In this document: one piece after another, positions 53,501 through 61,803 of the stretch
How the letters are laid out: the number at the start of each line of letters is the position of its first letter
How positions within the stretch are numbered: position 1 is the stretch's first letter
DNA from: UBA6918 sp040754425
Lineage (GTDB): Bacteria; Pseudomonadota; Gammaproteobacteria; Burkholderiales; Thiobacillaceae
NCBI GenBank assembly: GCA_040754425.1
Contig: JBFMCR010000044.1
Coordinates: forward strand, 24,716 to 88,715
Direction of reading: 5' to 3'
Length of the DNA stretch: 64,000 bases
Made by a program: the position numbers and the translations under genes
The notes under the pieces: generated by a model
Seen by the model: only the letters and a program-made list of their open reading frames with translations
The model's database searches: none
Told to the model about the DNA's origin: nothing

Positions 53501-56069
53501 GGATGCCGCCACCCTCACCCTGACCGATCTGGGCTCGGGCGAAACGGCGAACTGGAGTGCTTACGCGGCGGACGGCAGCTTTATTGCCAGCGGCACGATT
53601 GCCGGAAATGGCAGCAACATCGCGGTTGCGACCCTCACTCCCGGCTCGGCTTTCGCCTATATCGTGCTGTCTTCCTCGGGGAGCACTTTCCGCATCGACG
53701 GCCTGAGCATCACGCCGGCCATCACCACGCCGGACATCTTCACCTACACACTGACCGATGCCGACGGCGACAGCAGCGCCGCCACGCTGACGATCAATCC
53801 GGGCATGGCGCCTGTCATCGACCTCGATGTCTCGGGTCCCGGAAACGATTTTGCCGTCACCTTCAACGAAGGCGGCAGCCCGATCTCGATCGCCGACACC
53901 GACATCCGCATCGCGGATGCCGATTCGGCCACACTCACCGGTGCCACCATCACCCTGACCAACGCTCAGGCCGGTGATGTGCTGGCAGTGGGTACCCTGC
54001 CTGGCGGCATCACGGCATCGGTAGTCGGAAACGTGGTGACCCTGTCCGGCTCCGCCACGCTCGCCGACTACCAGACGGCCATTGCCGCAGTCACCTTCAG
54101 CACCACCGGCACGGACACCACGCCGCGCACGATCGATGTCACGGTGACCGACGGCACGAACATCAGCAACGTGGCGACGACCACGGTATCGATCGGCCTC
54201 GCCAGCGCGCCCGTGCTGGACCTGGATGCGTCAGTCACGGGCTCGGGCTTCGCCACTACCTTCAACGAAGGCGGTGCCGCCGTATCCATCGCGGACACCG
54301 ACATCAGCATCACCGATGTCGATTCGGCCACCCTTTCCGGCGCAACCATCACCCTGACCAACGCGCAGGCGGGCGACGTGCTGAACGTCGGCACCCTGCC
54401 TGGCGGCATCACCTACAGCGTTTCCGGCAATGTCGTGACCCTGTCCGGTACTGCCTCGCTTGCCGACTATCAGACGGCGATCCGGGCCGTTACCTTCGAA
54501 AACACGGCCACGCCGCCTGACACCACGCCGCGGGTGATCGAAGTGACCGTCAGCGACGGCACCGGCAGCAGCAGCGTTGCCGCCACCACCGTCACGGTCG
54601 TGCCCAATGCGCCGGAAATCGTCATGCCCGCGTCCTTGACGGGGCTGAACATCGGCACGCCTGCCATCGACATCTCGACAACCGCCGCCATTACCCAAGC
54701 CAATATCGAAAGCGCACTGGGCCTGGCCAGCGGCTCACTGGATGCCTTTGATCCGCCGCCAGGCGGTGCGAACGATCCCGGCAACGTCGATGCCTTTGAC
54801 GGCGGCTTCACGAATTATTCGCTCTCCGTGCTGGCCGGCACCCAGATCGAGTTCGACTGGAGCTTCTTCAATGGCGAAGACACACTGACCGAAATCAACG
54901 ATGGCTTCAATGACATCGTCGTACTGGCCATTACCGACCCCAGCGGTACGGTCACTTATCAACTCCTGACCGCTTCGGAAATAACCGGCATCAATACCAA
55001 CGGCGCGGCCGTGGACGCAACCGGCACCTACAGTTTTACTGCGGCCAGTTCCGGGCAATATCAGTTCTCGTGGATGGTTATTAATGGCATGGATGGCGGC
55101 AAGGACTCGTCGATATCGGTAGGGCCGCCCAGGTTCATCATCAACGGCAACAGCTACGGCACCCCCATTGCCTTCCCCATCCATGTGCAGGCGCAGGGCT
55201 ATGCCAACCTCGGCCTCATCACAATTTCCGGCCTGCTTGCGGGGTTCGCCTTCATCGGCTCGAACGGCGCGAGCGTCGGGACCGACCTCGGCGGCGGCTC
55301 CTGGAGCTTTACCGAGGCAGAACTGCAGGGCCTGCAACTTCTCACGCCGCCCGACTATGTGGGCACGGTCAACCTGACCGTAACCGCGGAAGCTACCAAC
55401 GGGGTCGATACCGCCACCACGACCCAGAACATCTCCGTGGCGGTCGATGCGACCACGACCAGCATCATGGGCACACAGGCAGGACAAACCCTGACGGGAA
55501 CGGCCGCCAACGAGCTGATCGACGGCCTCGCGGGAGACGACACCCTCAACGGCGGCGCCGGCAATGATGTGCTCAATGGCGGCGCCGGCAATGACATCCT
55601 CAACGGCGGCGCCGGCAATGATGTGCTCAATGGCGGCACGGGTAACGATACCCTGGACGGCGGCGACGGGGACGACATGCTCATTGGCGGCGCCGGCAAT
55701 GACACGCTTACCGGCGGTCTCGGTGCCGATACCTTCAAGTGGTCGCTGGCCGACGCCGGCACGCCTGGCACGCCCGCCGTCGACACGGTAACCGACTTCG
55801 ACCTGGTAGCCAGCAGCGACAAGCTCGACCTGCGCGATCTGTTGCAATCCGAAAGTGCCGGCACGCTGACGGATTACATCCACTTCGAACAATCCGGCGC
55901 CGACACGGTCATCCAGATCAGCAGCACGGGAGGCTTCTCCGGCGGCTACAGCGCCGCAGCGACCGATCAGACCATCATTCTGAGCGGAGTCGACCTGGTG
56001 GGCACCTATGGCACGGATGCGAACATCATTACCAACCTGCTCAACCAGGGCAAGCTCATCACGGACTGA
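50541..56069 (+). CDS. LapA-like RTX adhesin with retention module (contains assembly gap)
   Basis: A large surface adhesin, at least 1842 residues as assembled. N-terminus: two tandem beta-domains of one sequence type (about residues 11-73 and 80-142, each VATVxAVEGxxFAR...VGDxVxEGDTIIT), resembling the LapA retention module; a helix follows (about 154-175) and TETG at 184-187 where relatives have TAAG. Then BapA-type Ig-like repeats (about 254-470, broken by the N gap), a cadherin-like domain, a VCBS repeat (about 576-690), an Asn-rich segment (about 895-970), two 133-residue repeats (about 1091 and 1224), RTX nonapeptides (about 1661-1731) and a type I secretion C-terminal signal. There is no signal peptide, as expected. 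Confidence 0.92.
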   Translation: MVTNVSASQTVATVVAVEGQAFARSPSGQMRPLRVGDTVREGDTIITLADGEVQLDLVNGQSIALPPNDSFQFTLQAQPVATVIAVEGEVFARGADGQMRPLKVGDVVLEGDTIITMVDGNVQLQTLEGQLLSFLPNEAFKFSAETTPITSPDPAEAVLPAGEAGRIIQALQTGGNIDDEIESTETGLDSGSLHDETGSVVWLFRIVENTNDLAFELPPAEPGIPGTDNLNPNPSDDGVNAPPPASPSAPSAPTISLDTDSGSSNSDGITNAGTFSVGATEAGATVEYSTDGXXXXXXXXXXXXXXXXXXXXXXXXXXXXXXXXXXINWSTTAPAAVEGANTIHVRQTDLAGNTSPAATLSFTLDTSAPTISINAVAGDDVINNSEDNSVTISGATTAEDGQIVTVEIRDAGNAVVYSGTTTVSSNAWSISGVDLSALPDGASYTITADVADVAGNAATQATRPFAAVNDAPVAAPVAASGAEDAAAISVTLSASDIDGSIASYTITSLPANGTLYADAALTTVVNAGDAVSAATLYFVPAANWNGTTSFDYTATDDGGLASAPATATLTVSAVNDAATIAGTTTGAVTEDDVSNTASGTLTITDADTGENAVQPIAAGTAGDNGYGTFEVAANGAWTYTLNNANPAVQALAAGATLTDAITVTSADGTDTEVVTITITGTNDAPVATADSFVVTEGTTSVLGNVLSNDTDVDNPTTLTVAQFATDVSGTGATAANGTNSIVTALGGTVVMNADGTYTYTAPAHDHTTAATDSFAYLASDGIATSGWVTVSIDLADTAPAAVDDVNSLSGGGSVSGNVITGAGDTAGGGTDTLGADAVSITNVTLTQGTLVSDTLAGTVQTIVTNNGTLVIDHSDGSYTYTRAADIGVAAGQNFNNVNTAKTAWGNAGFTLYGYDNEANYANPYVGGNQANGIDTVRLTATQAGYVRYRNNGGTNNDGFGTENNTGNSNNNRVENNEHLLIHSATEADAATLTLTDLGSGETANWSAYAADGSFIASGTIAGNGSNIAVATLTPGSAFAYIVLSSSGSTFRIDGLSITPAITTPDIFTYTLTDADGDSSAATLTINPGMAPVIDLDVSGPGNDFAVTFNEGGSPISIADTDIRIADADSATLTGATITLTNAQAGDVLAVGTLPGGITASVVGNVVTLSGSATLADYQTAIAAVTFSTTGTDTTPRTIDVTVTDGTNISNVATTTVSIGLASAPVLDLDASVTGSGFATTFNEGGAAVSIADTDISITDVDSATLSGATITLTNAQAGDVLNVGTLPGGITYSVSGNVVTLSGTASLADYQTAIRAVTFENTATPPDTTPRVIEVTVSDGTGSSSVAATTVTVVPNAPEIVMPASLTGLNIGTPAIDISTTAAITQANIESALGLASGSLDAFDPPPGGANDPGNVDAFDGGFTNYSLSVLAGTQIEFDWSFFNGEDTLTEINDGFNDIVVLAITDPSGTVTYQLLTASEITGINTNGAAVDATGTYSFTAASSGQYQFSWMVINGMDGGKDSSISVGPPRFIINGNSYGTPIAFPIHVQAQGYANLGLITISGLLAGFAFIGSNGASVGTDLGGGSWSFTEAELQGLQLLTPPDYVGTVNLTVTAEATNGVDTATTTQNISVAVDATTTSIMGTQAGQTLTGTAANELIDGLAGDDTLNGGAGNDVLNGGAGNDILNGGAGNDVLNGGTGNDTLDGGDGDDMLIGGAGNDTLTGGLGADTFKWSLADAGTPGTPAVDTVTDFDLVASSDKLDLRDLLQSESAGTLTDYIHFEQSGADTVIQISSTGGFSGGYSAAATDQTIILSGVDLVGTYGTDANIITNLLNQGKLITD
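51418..51517. other. 100-N scaffold gap inside the adhesin gene
   Basis: Exactly 100 N, a conventional placeholder of unknown true size. The sequence before it starts one Ig-like repeat (VEYSTDG) and the sequence after it ends a similar repeat (INWSTTAPAAVEGAN). Identical tandem repeats were probably collapsed or left unassembled here, so the adhesin may be much longer than shown. Confidence 0.98.
55530..55737 (+). repeat. RTX calcium-binding nonapeptide repeats (27-bp DNA period)
   Basis: About seven to eight copies of GGAGNDxLN-type nonapeptides in the adhesin, the DNA repeating every 27 bases. In the family each turn binds calcium outside the cell and helps folding after secretion. Confidence 0.93.
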
Positions 56070-56093
56070 CCACGGTCGAAAAGAAAGCGCCTC

Positions 56094-56420
56094 ATGCCAT
56101 TTGTGACACGCAACGAGCTTGGCCGGATCAGGAGCGTCAGCTTGGAGCCCTCGGCCGATGCAAGCGAGTTGCCGGCCGATTCGCCCGAGCTGATGGAATT
56201 CATGGGCACGCTACTGGGCCAAGGCACGCTGCTGCAGTCCGACCTGCGCCTGGTAAGGGTGCTGGAGGACTTGATCAACCTGCTGATCGATCGTGAAGTG
56301 ATCCTCTTTACCGACCTGCCGCTTGCAGCGCAGGACAAGCTCATGGAGCGCCGCTCCATGCGCCAGTCCTTGGGCGGTCTCGACCTGTTGGGCGGCGACG
56401 CGGACGAGGAAACCCTTTGA
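56094..56420 (+). CDS. conserved small protein next to the adhesin
   Basis: A 108-residue protein resembling short conserved proteins that databases often mislabel as tryptophan synthase beta-like. The conserved part is LRLVRVLEDLINLLIDREVILFTDLPLAAQDKLMERRSMRQSLGGL, quoted here only as blocks: VRVLEDLINLLID, FTDLPLAAQDKL and RQSLGGL. It has no membrane segment or catalytic motif. It starts 24 bases after the adhesin stop and is probably co-transcribed. Function unknown. Confidence 0.72.
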   Translation: MPFVTRNELGRIRSVSLEPSADASELPADSPELMEFMGTLLGQGTLLQSDLRLVRVLEDLINLLIDREVILFTDLPLAAQDKLMERRSMRQSLGGLDLLGGDADEETL

Positions 56421-56671
56421 CAGGCTGTTGCTGATGGTATTGATGGGAAACATGAATTCTCGGCATTGAGCTCCCTCCCCTCTCGCAGGGGGCTGGGGCG
56501 GGGCAAACCCCGAAGCCCGATTCGCCTGGCATTTACCCACTCCCAACCTCCCAGGGATTGGCTTGCAGGCCAGTCCCGTTCCGGCGGGGCAAGGCCAGGC
56601 AGCCGGCCTTGCCTCTTCCGCGCCCCCCGGCAAGCGGGGGAGGAGCGTCAAGTTCATTCGTTTCTGATTGA
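56421..56671. other. non-coding GC-rich spacer between convergent genes
   Basis: About 250 bases with no supported gene. It has CCCTCCCCTCTCGCAGGGGGCTGGGG-type low-complexity sequence related to the CCCTCTCCC repeat at 9117 and 19231, plus GC-rich hairpin potential around 56590-56645 (GGCAAGGCCAGGC...GCCGGCCTTGCC). It may end transcription from both sides. Confidence 0.6.
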
Positions 56672-58603
56672 TCAAGCCCCGCTTTCATTCAAGCGAACGG
56701 CGGGGCCGGTCACGGCATTGAACCCCAGTTCCAGCAGGCATGCGCTCTCTTCCTGCCTGCTCACGCCTTCGGCAATGACTATCATGCCCATGGCGTGGGC
56801 GATGGTGCACAGGCCGCGCAGGAAAGTCTGGTTGCCCATGCTATGGTCGATGTCGCGGATGATCGCGCTGTCGATTTTCAGGTAATCCAGGCCAACGTCG
56901 TACAACTCGCCCATGCGGCCGACCAGGCTGCCGACATGTTCCAGCCCGATTTTGCATCCGAGCGGCTTGATCTTGCCGCAGAAGCCGCGGAACTCGCCGG
57001 CATGTCGATAGGCCACAAACTCGGGAATGTCGATCCACAGCCTTTCAGCAAGCTGACGGCGGCCGGCAAGCGCCGCAGCGAACCGCCCGTGCGCCTGCGC
57101 GTTGCATACGGATTGTGCCGACAGGTTGATGCAAAGCTGCCCCGGATTGCCTTCCAGCCATTCCAGCGCGCGTTCGAACACGGCCGCGTCGATGCGCTCG
57201 ACCAAGCCCAGCCGGCTCACCCAGGGCATGAACTCCCGCGCGGACATCAACAGTTCGCTTTCGGGGTGCCGCACCCGTGCCGGCGCTTCGTAATGGAGCA
57301 GTTCTCTTTGCCTGTCCAGCACGGGGTAAGTCTCAAACCGGATCAGCCTGCGTTCCAGCGCGGTTTCGATCAGGCTGCGCCAGCCGGCGGCCATGCTCGG
57401 CGCCATGCGCCATTCGGCATCGGCCCCAGCCCCCGTTTCGACCGCGCTGCCGCCTTCCTGCGCGGCACGACCCAGCGCCAGATCGGCATAGGACAGGACC
57501 CTGGATACCGTGTCGCCATGATGATACGCCGTCCCCCCCAGCAAGGCCACGTGGCCGGTTGACACACCCACGCCGTCCATCGCCAGCAAGGCATTTGCAT
57601 AAATGCGCTGCGCCAGCTCGGCGACCGCATCCGCATCCGGTGCCAGGACGGCAAAGTCGGAACCGTTCAGGCGGCCGACAAGACAGGAGGCGTCAGGGCA
57701 TGAAGCCTGCAGCGAGGCGGCAACGCGCTTTAGCAGCACATCGGTTGCCTCACGCCCCAGCTCCCTGTTCATGCCGATGAGATCGATGAGGCGCAGTATG
57801 AACAGGGAGCCGGACAAGGCCGCATCCTCTTCAGACAATGCCGCCTGAACTTTATTGATGAAATGCTCGCGATTCATCAAACCGGTCACCGCATCATATT
57901 GGGCGTCGCGGCGCAGCCTTTCCAACTGGGCTGCCTCTTCCTCCAGCATGCTGCGCACCCTGTCGGACAAAACGTTCATCGCCCGCACCAGGATGCGAAA
58001 CTCGTGCGTGCGCGGTTCGGGAATGGTATGAAAACGGCGTGCGCCGATTGCCTCGGCCTGCTTGACCACCTCCCGCAACGGACGCGTGACCGAACGCAGG
58101 ATCAAGGTGCCGATCACGCCGTACAGCAACGCCCCCAGCAGAAACCATCCCAGCAGCCTGACATTGCCTTTCCACAAAGACTGATAGGCATAGCTGTCAT
58201 CGCTCACCACCGTCAGCGTGCCGTACTGGTTCCATCCGCTCTGTACCTGGGCAATGCCGGGGTCCGCATGCAGGGGAATCAGGCGAATGAACCAGTCCGG
58301 AACGCCATCTGCAGGAGCGTCACTGACACGTTCCACCATGACCTCGCCCGCAGGCGAGGTCAACCGTATCTGCCGGTAGTGGCCGATGTCGAATTGGGCG
58401 GAAACCAGCAGCTCTATCAAGACCGGATCCTTCTCGACCTGGGATATCGACAGCGCCAGCAAATTGGCATTGTCGATATTCTTCAGTCTGAGTTGCTCTT
58501 CCAGATAGTTTTTTGCCGACCATACGCTGACCAGCAAGCCGATCCCGAAGGCAAAGCTCATGATGGCCGCGATGGCAAGCCAAAGTTGCTTGGTAAGTGT
58601 CAT
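56672..58603 (-). CDS. lapD: LapD-type c-di-GMP receptor (degenerate GGDEF-EAL)
   Basis: An inner-membrane receptor of about 643 residues that controls LapG. Helix 1 at about 5-27, a LapD/MoxY-type periplasmic domain (about 28-150), helix 2 (about 152-172), HAMP with the usual S-helix, a GGDEF-like domain whose active site reads RLNGSDFAVL (about residue 311-320), and an EAL-like domain with the EAL motif degraded (YEAPARVRHP, about 436). Neither enzyme activity should remain, as in known LapD. ATG 58603 (MTLTKQLWLAIAAIM) is chosen over the frame extending to 58660. It follows lapG by 25 bases. Confidence 0.93.
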   Translation of the reverse strand: MTLTKQLWLAIAAIMSFAFGIGLLVSVWSAKNYLEEQLRLKNIDNANLLALSISQVEKDPVLIELLVSAQFDIGHYRQIRLTSPAGEVMVERVSDAPADGVPDWFIRLIPLHADPGIAQVQSGWNQYGTLTVVSDDSYAYQSLWKGNVRLLGWFLLGALLYGVIGTLILRSVTRPLREVVKQAEAIGARRFHTIPEPRTHEFRILVRAMNVLSDRVRSMLEEEAAQLERLRRDAQYDAVTGLMNREHFINKVQAALSEEDAALSGSLFILRLIDLIGMNRELGREATDVLLKRVAASLQASCPDASCLVGRLNGSDFAVLAPDADAVAELAQRIYANALLAMDGVGVSTGHVALLGGTAYHHGDTVSRVLSYADLALGRAAQEGGSAVETGAGADAEWRMAPSMAAGWRSLIETALERRLIRFETYPVLDRQRELLHYEAPARVRHPESELLMSAREFMPWVSRLGLVERIDAAVFERALEWLEGNPGQLCINLSAQSVCNAQAHGRFAAALAGRRQLAERLWIDIPEFVAYRHAGEFRGFCGKIKPLGCKIGLEHVGSLVGRMGELYDVGLDYLKIDSAIIRDIDHSMGNQTFLRGLCTIAHAMGMIVIAEGVSRQEESACLLELGFNAVTGPAVRLNESGA

Positions 58604-58628
58604 GGCGTTTCCCTGTGCAATGTGTGAC

Positions 58629-59357
58629 TCAATCGATTCCCTCCTCCCGCATTCTGACAATCACGGATTGCCATTTTGACAGTCTTTGCGTCGTGCCGGA
58701 CGACGGCACGCTCATGCCGCCCACCCACAAACCATCAGCATTGAAACCGAAAACGGTGGTCAGGTCCGGACGGCGTGAGGCAGGGCGGATGTCGGATATC
58801 AGGCTGTCCAGCACCAGGGGTTCCCGGTCGGGCGCGGGATAATAGCTGAGCACCATGTGGGCCTGGACGATACTGCTTTGCGGTCCGCCGATGCGCGCCC
58901 TGACATAGGTCAGCCGCAGCTTTTCGGCCGGAATGCCGAGCAGGGTGAGCGTGGCGTATTTTGCAATGGCGAAATCCTCGCAGTCCCCTTCCCCACGCGC
59001 CAGGGTTTCCAGCGGCGTGGCCCAATAATCCTCCTGTCGCCAGATGCGGATATCCTCGCCAAAACGGGTTCTGCGGTTGAAAAATTCGTTCACCTGCCGA
59101 AGCTTGTCCGCTTCCGTCCGGTTGGCCGTACGGCTCAGCAGATCCTGCCAGGCATTGACCGCTGCAATCCCCGCATTGCCGTAGCGCTGTCCCGCCACCC
59201 GCAGCATGCGCTCGAAATCGACCGCCGTGACGGTACTGCCGGCGCAAAGACAGAGAAGCGCAAGAATCCTCGCCCAGCCATGGCCGGCAGCCAATTGGCG
59301 ACGACCATCCGTCCTTAAGCGGGCCGCAAGCCGGGCAAGGCGCAGCAGGGGCGTCAC
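58629..59357 (-). CDS. lapG: LapG-type periplasmic cysteine protease (BTLCP)
   Basis: A bacterial transglutaminase-like cysteine protease that cuts LapA-type adhesins from the surface. 242 residues. The catalytic triad is visible: Cys126 in GEGDCEDFAIAKY, His167 in QAHMVLSYY and Asp184 in LVLDSL. The Asp/Glu calcium site of the family lies around the Cys. A hydrophobic N-terminus (ILALLCLCAGSTVTA) is a signal peptide whose start could be downstream of the assigned ATG. lapG precedes lapD on the same strand, so both are likely made together. Confidence 0.93.
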   Translation of the reverse strand: MTPLLRLARLAARLRTDGRRQLAAGHGWARILALLCLCAGSTVTAVDFERMLRVAGQRYGNAGIAAVNAWQDLLSRTANRTEADKLRQVNEFFNRRTRFGEDIRIWRQEDYWATPLETLARGEGDCEDFAIAKYATLTLLGIPAEKLRLTYVRARIGGPQSSIVQAHMVLSYYPAPDREPLVLDSLISDIRPASRRPDLTTVFGFNADGLWVGGMSVPSSGTTQRLSKWQSVIVRMREEGID

Positions 59358-59706
59358 GGCAAACTCACTGCCGCGGCGGCCGGGCCGCCGTCTGCCAATC
59401 CCGCGCGGCAGTCCGGGCGATGGCAGGCGTGGCGATGGCGGACGGGAGCACGGCAGGCGGCATGAATTCCATCATCTGCGGCAGGTACGATGCCCGGCAA
59501 TCCCGATCCATTTCAGCCTGCCGCTCCATAACGGAAGTTGTACTAATGAGACAAACGGCAGGCGCAGAGGTTGGCTTGAGCCCCCAAAAAAAACAGGCAT
59601 GTCGGTATGGTTGTTAGAATGGACGCGCTACGGAAAAAAGTGACAAGATTCGTCAACAATCAAAAACAACAAAGCCAGTGCGCCGCACGGGCTCACTGTG
59701 ATTTGT
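59358..59706. other. divergent intergenic region lapG / tolC
   Basis: About 350 bases between divergent genes without a supported coding region. Near lapG it is GC-rich with a CGGCGG/CCGCCG inverted segment (about 59371-59390). Near tolC it turns A-rich. Promoters for both genes must lie here, but I see no pair of hexamers good enough to call. Confidence 0.5.
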
Positions 59707-61635
59707 ATGCTTATTAAAAGAAACCTTGCTTTACCCATCACCCTGATTTTAGCCGTATTCCCGGGCGCGACTTCCGCCCAGCAGACCGAGACTTTACAGA
59801 ATGTCGTCAAAAAGGCCGTCGTCAGCAATCCCGAGGTGCAGGCGCGCTGGCATGCATTCCTCGCCTCCCGGCATGAAGAGGACGTCGCGCGCGGCGGCTA
59901 TTTTCCGCGCCTGGACCTGTCTTCCAGCGTAGGGCGGCAAAACCTGACCCAGCCTGCCCTGCCGACGACCAGCTTTACCGCACGCGGTGCGGAACTGTCG
60001 CTCAACCAGATGATTTACGACGGCTTCGCCACCCGCAATGAAGTGGCGAAAATGGCCTACTCCAAGCTGGTCAGGTATTACGAAGTGCTCGATGCCTCCG
60101 AGTCCGTCGCGCTGGAAGCCGCCACCGCCTATCTGGACGTGCTGCGCCGACGCGAACTCGTGGTACTGGCGCAGGAGAATCTGGATCGGCACCACCAGCT
60201 GTTCCAGCAGATTCAGCAACGGACCCGCGCCGGCGTAGGGCGCCGCGTTGACCTGGAACAGGCAGCCGGACGCCTGGCATTGGCGCAATCCAACCTGCTG
60301 ACCGAAACCACCAATCTGCACGACGTCAGCGCGCGATTCCTGCGCATCGTCGGCGAATTGCCGCCGGAAACACTTGCCGAGCCCGAACCCCTGGATCAAG
60401 GCATTCCGCAGACCGTGGAAGATGCCGTAATGCAGGCCTACCAGGGCAATCCGATTTTCAATGCGGCGATCGAAAACGTACGGGCGGCACAGGCAGATGC
60501 AAAAGCCCGCCAGTCGGGTTTCCACCCGCAGATCGGCCTGCGTGCGAGCAAGAGCGTCAATTTCGATGACGATGGCGTTGCCGGCCGACGTGATGACGAA
60601 ACCATCGAATTGGTGCTGAACTACAATCTTTTCAGGGGCGGCGCCGATCTCGCGCAGGTGCGCCAGTACGCCGAGCGCCTGTCCGAATCCAAGGAGCAGC
60701 GCGATCTGGCCTGCCGCAATATCCGCCAGACAGTCACGATCGCATTCAACGACATCCAAAGCCTGTCCAGCCAGCTTGGATTTCTCGACCAGCACCAGCT
60801 CTCGATCGAGAAGGCGCGCGAAGCCTATCGACAGCAGTTCGACATTGGCCAGCGTTCCCTGCTGGACCTGCTCAACACCGAGAACGAATATTTCACCGCC
60901 CGCCGCGCCTATGTGAACGCGACCTACGACCTGATCATCGCCCGCATGCGCACCCTGGCCGGTATGGGGCAACTGCTCGCCGCCCTTCAGGTTGGTCGCG
61001 ACGGCATGCCCACGATCAAAGAGCTTGGCCAGGACAGGCTGGGCGTCGACCCGGCCGACCAGTGCCCGGCCGTCACCCCGCCCACGACGACTGCGGCCGC
61101 CCTGCCCGTGCCAGCAGCACAACCAAAACTCGATCTCGCACCGGCCAAAACCGCGGTACCGCCCGCCCCGGTCAAGCCTGCAAGCCCGCCAACCGTCTCC
61201 GCCATCGATGCCGTGAAGAAGGCCCTGGCCGGCTGGGCCGATGCCTGGTCGAAGAAAGACTTTCCGCGATACGAATCCTATTACGCGAAAACTTTCACCC
61301 CCGAAGGCGGGCGCACCCGCCTGCAATGGGCCAGCGACCGCGCCGTTCTCTTCGCCAAACCGGGCAACATTGCCGTGGCCGTTGACGACCTGAAGGTAAG
61401 CACGCCGTCAGAAAATACAGCCGTGACCGAGTTCCATCAGACCTACACTTCGCCAAGCTACCGGGATGTTTCGTTCAAGCGCATCGACTGGGTGCGCGAA
61501 GGCGATCAATGGAAAATCCAGCGCGAGCAGATGATCGGCAAACCGCAGCAGGTCTGGGTCCAGAATCTCGTGAAGAAAAAAGCCCCCGGGAAGAAAAAAG
61601 GCCGCAGAGTCGGCAACGAATGCGAGTGTGATTGA
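59707..61635 (+). CDS. TolC-family outer membrane protein with C-terminal NTF2/Cds6-like domain
   Basis: Outer-membrane exit duct of the type I system, likely the LapE equivalent. About 642 residues. Signal peptide (LALPITLILAVFPGATSAQQ). Two outer-membrane-efflux repeats (about 25-450) with long helices, for example FNDIQSLSSQLGFLDQHQL and LLDLLNTENEYFTARRAY. A Pro/Ala linker (about 462-498) leads to an NTF2/Cds6-like domain (about 499-615: GWADAWSKKDFPRYESYY, WKIQREQ). The C-terminus is strongly basic. ATG 59707 is chosen; GTG 59698 is possible. Confidence 0.88.
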   Translation: MLIKRNLALPITLILAVFPGATSAQQTETLQNVVKKAVVSNPEVQARWHAFLASRHEEDVARGGYFPRLDLSSSVGRQNLTQPALPTTSFTARGAELSLNQMIYDGFATRNEVAKMAYSKLVRYYEVLDASESVALEAATAYLDVLRRRELVVLAQENLDRHHQLFQQIQQRTRAGVGRRVDLEQAAGRLALAQSNLLTETTNLHDVSARFLRIVGELPPETLAEPEPLDQGIPQTVEDAVMQAYQGNPIFNAAIENVRAAQADAKARQSGFHPQIGLRASKSVNFDDDGVAGRRDDETIELVLNYNLFRGGADLAQVRQYAERLSESKEQRDLACRNIRQTVTIAFNDIQSLSSQLGFLDQHQLSIEKAREAYRQQFDIGQRSLLDLLNTENEYFTARRAYVNATYDLIIARMRTLAGMGQLLAALQVGRDGMPTIKELGQDRLGVDPADQCPAVTPPTTTAAALPVPAAQPKLDLAPAKTAVPPAPVKPASPPTVSAIDAVKKALAGWADAWSKKDFPRYESYYAKTFTPEGGRTRLQWASDRAVLFAKPGNIAVAVDDLKVSTPSENTAVTEFHQTYTSPSYRDVSFKRIDWVREGDQWKIQREQMIGKPQQVWVQNLVKKKAPGKKKGRRVGNECECD

Positions 61636-61668
61636 AACCCGCAGCCTGCGTGTCAGGGCGCATTTGGA

Positions 61669-61712
61669 TGGTGCGCTTATCTGATTCGAACAGATGACCT
61701 ACCGCTTACAAG
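61669..61712 (-). pseudogene. tRNA-Thr-like 3' half (truncated)
   Basis: On the minus strand this reads CTTGTAA (anticodon loop with TGT), an AGGTC variable region, a perfect T-arm ATCTG-TTCGAAT-CAGAT, and the acceptor strand with encoded ACCA. The 5' half does not fold into an acceptor or D-arm. The acceptor is one base short. It looks like a tRNA-Thr(UGU) 3' end left by integration, 1.19 kb from the intact tRNA-Thr. Confidence 0.6.
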
Positions 61713-61719
61713 GGAATCT

Positions 61720-61738
61720 GGCTTAGCGCCTATAAGCC
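61720..61738. repeat. GGCTTA / TAAGCC inverted repeat
   Basis: Six-base arms around a seven-base centre, immediately beside the tRNA-Thr-like fragment and 65 bases before the integrase. The size fits a tyrosine recombinase core site, but this is only suggestive. Confidence 0.35.
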
Positions 61739-61803
61739 GCGCTGTTGCTGGTTTCAGTAATAATGATACATTTCTGTCACCCGATTGTCACCCGGAAGCA
61801 GAA

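Noticed and set aside
55530..55737. CRISPR-like regular repeats
   Set aside because: The 27-bp period is coding and yields RTX nonapeptides; there are no unique spacers.
61669..61738. A functional tRNA at the left of the integrase
   Set aside because: Only the 3' half folds; no 5' acceptor strand or D-arm can be paired.
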